This document shows positions 45,365-48,213 of a stretch of 48,213 nucleotides of DNA, piece by piece (within the stretch, counting starts at the first letter, position 1; every line of letters starts with the position of its first letter). Source of the DNA: Chitinophagaceae bacterium (GTDB taxonomy: Bacteria > Bacteroidota > Bacteroidia > Chitinophagales > Chitinophagaceae); NCBI GenBank assembly GCA_947379895.1, contig CANCPA010000006.1:1-48213 (forward strand), written 5' to 3'. A program made the position numbers and the translations under genes. The notes under the pieces are model-generated. The model saw only the letters and a program-made list of their open reading frames with translations, was not told the DNA's origin and did no database searches.

Positions 45365-46459
45365 ATGTATTCTAAATTGAAAAAGGCTGTTTTATTGTTG
45401 GCTGATGGACATTTTTTTGTTGGAAAATCTTTTGGAAAGGTTGGTACTGTATCCGGAGAAATTTGTTTTAATACGGGAATGACCGGGTATCAGGAAGTTT
45501 TTACAGATCCTAGTTATACCGGTCAGGTTTTGATTATGAATAATGTTCATATTGGAAACTATGGGGTGAAGGATACTGATGTTGAAAGTAGTACCGTTAA
45601 AATAAATGGCTTGATAGGTCGAAATCTTGAAAGTGAATTTAGCCGTTTTCAAGCAAATGGAAATCTAGCTACTTATTTGATTGATAATAATATTGTTGCG
45701 ATTGATGATATTGATACACGTTCTTTGGTTTCTTACATCAGGTCACAAGGGGCGATGAATTGTGTTATATCTTCCGAAATATTCGATATTCCTAGCTTAG
45801 AGGCTATCCTGAATAAGACACCTGATATGGATGGTCTTGAATTAGCTAGTACTGTAAGTACTAAAGAGGAATATGAGTTAGGCAATAAGGATGCGGCTAT
45901 TAAGGTTGGTGTACTAGATTTTGGCGTTAAGAATAATATTTTACAATGTCTTGTGGATAGAGGGGTTCATCTTCGTGTTTTCCCTGCAAAGACACCTATA
46001 GAGCGTTTGAAGGAGTTTAATTTTTCTGGTTATTTCATTTCTAATGGTCCCGGAGATCCTGCTTCTATGCCTTATGCAATTTCAACGGTAAAGGGTATTC
46101 TAAATGAAAATAAGCCTGTTTTTGGCATTTGTTTGGGACATCAATTGTTGGCTTTAGCCAATGATATCCCTACTTACAAAATGCATCATGGTCATAGAGG
46201 TTTAAATCATCCGGTTAAGAATATCATTTCAGGGCAATGCGAAATCACTACTCAAAATCATGGTTTTGGTGTTGATGCAGTTTCTGTACAAAATCATAGC
46301 AATGTAGAAGTGACTCATTTAAATTTGAATGATGGAAGTATTGAGGGGATTAGATTAAAAGATAGGCCTGCTTTTAGTGTTCAGTATCATCCTGAAGCTA
46401 CACCCGGTCCTCATGATAGTCGCTATTTATTTGATAACTTTGTTGCAATGATGCAATAG
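45365..46459 (+). CDS. carA: Carbamoyl-phosphate synthase small subunit
   Basis: A 364-aa glutaminase subunit that supplies ammonia to CarB for pyrimidine and arginine synthesis. The N-terminal domain reads ADGHFFVGKSFGKVGTVSGE and FNTGMTGYQEVFTDPSYTGQ. The class I glutamine amidotransferase domain has the catalytic Cys in FGICLGHQLLALA and the His-Glu in VQYHPEATPGPHDS. carB is not in this window. rplQ followed by carA is a gene order I know from Bacteroidota; a terminator separates the two transcripts. Confidence 0.96.
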   Translation: MYSKLKKAVLLLADGHFFVGKSFGKVGTVSGEICFNTGMTGYQEVFTDPSYTGQVLIMNNVHIGNYGVKDTDVESSTVKINGLIGRNLESEFSRFQANGNLATYLIDNNIVAIDDIDTRSLVSYIRSQGAMNCVISSEIFDIPSLEAILNKTPDMDGLELASTVSTKEEYELGNKDAAIKVGVLDFGVKNNILQCLVDRGVHLRVFPAKTPIERLKEFNFSGYFISNGPGDPASMPYAISTVKGILNENKPVFGICLGHQLLALANDIPTYKMHHGHRGLNHPVKNIISGQCEITTQNHGFGVDAVSVQNHSNVEVTHLNLNDGSIEGIRLKDRPAFSVQYHPEATPGPHDSRYLFDNFVAMMQ

Positions 46460-46487
46460 ATACTTTCCTCTTATAAATTCACTATAA

Positions 46488-46527
46488 AAAAGAATGCTGT
46501 CCCAAATTTGGAACAGCATTCTTTTTT
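46488..46527. terminator. Bidirectional terminator between carA and the FtsK-like gene
   Basis: A 13-bp stem (AAAAGAATGCTGT at 46488-46500, ACAGCATTCTTTT at 46513-46525) with a further CCAAA/TTTGG pairing inside the loop. T runs are available on both strands and the flanking genes converge. Confidence 0.9.
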
Positions 46528-46542
46528 ATATACAATCTATCA

Positions 46543-47199
46543 TTACTCTATGTCAACTAATGATAAGTTACTTTCAATTGGGTAATAGATTTCTTGTTGT
46601 TCATTGTTTGATTCCCTAAAAAATATTAGTTCGTCAGGGCTATAAATAAGTTCCGCACCTAATTCCGATACAACATTTCTGTTCTCTGCACTTGAATCGG
46701 TACGCATCAATTGTACTAATAAATTACGGTAAGGTAGTATGCTTCCGATGATAAAATGAATATTGTAAAAGTGTGCATTCTGTAATAGTTCTCTAAATTG
46801 TTTGATTAATCTTTTATTGGAGAGCTTAGGATAAAATTGCCACATGTCGTCTATCCAAATGATTGTTTTTCTGTTATTTAAAATATTACTTTTCTGTTGT
46901 TTTCTCACATCCTTATTGATAGAGGAGAAAAGTTCTTTTTTGTTTTTAATCGAACCAAATTCAGGACTATTATAGACATACGATTCGGTGTAAACGTAAT
47001 TATTTAAATTAATCAGATTGGCATCTTTGCAGACCATTAAAATTCTGCCTATGTCTGTATAACCAAATTGGGTAAGTTGTTCAAGAATTTCTTTGATTTG
47101 CTGATCTTCTAAATAAGAAACAAATAGATTGCCCAAATCAGACAAGTCTTTGCTTATCTGATTTCCACTACTATCCATGCCAATGATTAATTTCAACAT
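46543..47199 (-). CDS. FtsK/SpoIIIE-like motor-domain protein lacking Walker A (probable pseudo-ATPase)
   Basis: A 218-aa protein that aligns by eye with the FtsK motor core from end to end. IIGMDSSGNQISKDLSDLGN (5-24) resembles the LGKDISGxPVxxDLxxxPH segment before the P-loop. Where FtsK has GxTGSGKS, this has SYLEDQQI, so nucleotide binding in the usual way is unlikely. The Walker B-like strand is TIIWIDDMW (Asp117, Asp118), followed by HFIIGSILPYRNLL (FtsK: HLVLATQRP) and VSELGAELIYSPDELIFF (FtsK: LGAExLLGxGDMLF). There is no membrane domain or gamma domain. Function unknown. The homology call is mine from pattern, not from a search. Confidence 0.6.
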   Translation of the reverse strand: MLKLIIGMDSSGNQISKDLSDLGNLFVSYLEDQQIKEILEQLTQFGYTDIGRILMVCKDANLINLNNYVYTESYVYNSPEFGSIKNKKELFSSINKDVRKQQKSNILNNRKTIIWIDDMWQFYPKLSNKRLIKQFRELLQNAHFYNIHFIIGSILPYRNLLVQLMRTDSSAENRNVVSELGAELIYSPDELIFFRESNNEQQEIYYPIESNLSLVDIE

Positions 47200-47289
47200 C
47201 TAATTTGTTTCTGTCGCAAAAGTAATGCGGTTTGGTTGTAATTCCTTTTCTACTTTGTACAAAATAAAAATACGATATTCCTTATAAAT

Positions 47290-47304
47290 TAGGTGTTACA
47301 CCTA
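47290..47304. promoter_or_regulatory. Palindrome upstream of the FtsK-like gene
   Basis: TAGGTGT and ACACCTA flank a single T (47290-47304), ~90 bp upstream of the gene's start on the minus strand. It has the form of a repressor site, but it occurs once. Confidence 0.3.
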
Positions 47305-47389
47305 TTAATGTATACAACTAGTTTCAACTCCTGTACTTAGCAGCCCTACATATTTGCCATATTTTAAGGCATAATGAATGAAATAGAGT

Positions 47390-47608
47390 TTACCGGGAGT
47401 CAACTCTGTAACAGATTTTTTTTCTTGACCCATCTATTGCGATAATGATTGTATTTATATTAATACCAGGAATTATTATGTTGCCAGAATGGTCAATTGT
47501 AACGTTTGTAGGTAAAGGAATGGCTGCACTCATCAAATTGAGCACTTTTACAAGGTCATTAACATAGATGTCTCTAATTTTTGTAAAACTTATTTTTATC
47601 ATCTTCAT
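47390..47608 (-). CDS. Hypothetical small protein, 72 aa
   Basis: A short ORF with a basic N-terminus (MKMIKISFTKIRDIYVNDL) and a hydrophobic beta-like segment (IPLPTNVTIDHSGNIIIPGI, then NTIIIAIDG) and a basic C-terminus. It is on the same strand as the FtsK-like gene and 190 bp upstream of it. I recognise no family. Evidence is only an open frame with plausible composition, so it may not be a gene. Confidence 0.35.
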   Translation of the reverse strand: MKMIKISFTKIRDIYVNDLVKVLNLMSAAIPLPTNVTIDHSGNIIIPGININTIIIAIDGSRKKICYRVDSR

Positions 47609-47640
47609 TTTAACTTATTTTTTTGTTCCTACTCAGGAGC

Positions 47641-47775
47641 TTTTACCACAAGGGAATCAAAGAAAAAGCAAGGGTCAAAATGTTTTCTAATCAAATTTAA
47701 CCCGATTAAGCAAGTATAAATACTCTAAGTCTTTGTGTTTTTTTGTGAAACCCATTCTGTTCTTAGTGTTAAAAC
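47641..47775. repeat. CACAAAG-type element, copy 2 (divergent)
   Basis: The left end TTTTACCACA (47641-47650) followed by CAAAG/CAAGGG words matches the left end of the element at 34528. The right end contains GTCTTTGTG and GTGTTAAAAC (47766-47775), matching the other copy's GTGGTAAAAC. The pairing between arms is poorer than in copy 1. Confidence 0.55.
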
Positions 47776-47869
47776 CTCCTAAGTAGTAACTAATTTTTTG
47801 TTTAATATTTTAATTTAACTAATTCTATTCTTTATCAAACCTTTGTATTATATAGAGTAATAATCAAAA

Positions 47870-48078
47870 AGATAGAAGTATTAATAAAACTGCGAGTGTT
47901 ATTGCAAATAATGCGAGCGATGTTTTCATTACTGCGAGCATTTTTGCCAATACTTATCTGTATTTTTTAAATAGGAGAGAAGTGTTGCAATAATTGCTAG
48001 CAGTATCATTAATACTTATCTCAATTTCTCAATTTTTGCGAGCAGTATTACGAATACTGCTCGCATTATTGTCGATTC
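47870..48078. repeat. Tandem array of ~10 units of 21 bp ending in a 29-bp palindrome
   Basis: Units start at 47870, 47891, 47912, 47933, 47954, then after a one-base deletion 47974, 47995, 48016, 48037, 48058. Most begin TGCGAGC or TGCTAGC and end AATAC or ATTAC. Units at 47954 and 48016 are a second type (TTATCTNNATTT). The unit at 48037 joins the next to form a perfect inverted repeat: TGCGAGCAGTATT (48037-48049), ACG, AATACTGCTCGCA (48053-48065). Confidence 0.8.
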
Positions 48079-48213
48079 CGATAGAATTATGGCACAAGCG
48101 CATCATTAAGTTATCTTAATGAATGACAATGCCTTCTTAATTGCTGATTATGTGCTTTTGATGTATATTAATTATTCAAAAGCGTCCTTAAAATTGGGGT
48201 GTATAAAAGTTTT
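48079..48213. other. End of window, no feature seen
   Basis: 135 bp of AT-rich DNA after the last array. No ORF of gene-like length and no hairpin are visible before the window ends. Confidence 0.4.

Noticed and set aside
47290-47304. TAGGTGT/ACACCTA palindrome as part of a repeat family
   Set aside because: Only a single copy was noticed, so it is listed as a weak possible operator and not as a finding.

Overview
The window reads as chromosomal DNA of a low-GC member of the Bacteroidota, most likely order Chitinophagales. The support is: no Shine-Dalgarno spacing before most starts, several TAnnTTTG-type -7 boxes, families typical of the phylum (DUF5723, DUF2452, START-like, a POTRA-less Omp85 barrel, a Mrp protein without the usual CxxC), and rplQ followed by carA. 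Nothing shows a plasmid, prophage or CRISPR array. The family-level placement is inference.

Layout. 1-360: 3' end of an rRNA operon (23S end, 5S, terminator). 600-2541: GntR-type regulator and class IV aminotransferase. 2629-8434: signalling genes (free Hpt, free receiver, six-PAS histidine kinase with a downstream single-domain regulator), with gatC and an ABC ATPase between them. 8941-17519: housekeeping and envelope genes (Mrp, two secreted or outer-membrane proteins, POT peptide transporter, START-like protein, LptF/LptG permease, Tat-type superoxide dismutase) and tRNA-Ser(CGA). 17537-20091: a DUF2452 gene followed by an accessory pocket with an inverted-repeat element, a phased palindrome array and two unknown genes. 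20092-25845: aldo/keto reductase, zinc alcohol dehydrogenase, exported GH42 beta-galactosidase, RlpA lipoprotein, HAD phosphatase. 26089-29123: a large lipoprotein with a DUF5723 outer-membrane protein. 29191-31270: a 21-bp tandem array and a membrane acyltransferase. 31645-38211: SNF2 helicase, aspS and a secreted protein. 38354-46459: thrS, infC, infA, rpmJ, rpsM, rpsK, rpsD, rpoA, rplQ, carA. 46543-48213: a degenerate FtsK-like protein, a small unknown ORF and a second 21-bp array.

How genes work together. The kinase at 5120-8434 and the regulator 11 bp downstream look like a cognate pair. The free receiver and Hpt at 2629-3400 look like the detached tail of a hybrid kinase and could extend this into a phosphorelay. 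The translation cluster joins thrS-infC to the infA-to-rplQ block without rpmI-rplT or secY between them.

The most unusual content is non-coding. (1) Ten 12-bp palindromes close to ATAGTCRACTAT sit at an exact 22-bp pitch with unrelated 10-bp linkers (18844-19053). (2) Two further arrays have a 21-bp pitch and unrelated units (29191-29545 and 47870-48078). (3) A degenerate heptamer, AGTNNTR, forms short arrays at five loci, often two-armed and often starting within four bases of an ORF end. (4) A CACAAAG-type long hairpin occurs twice. These were found by reading and counting bases by eye; genome-wide counts and homology searches were not possible.
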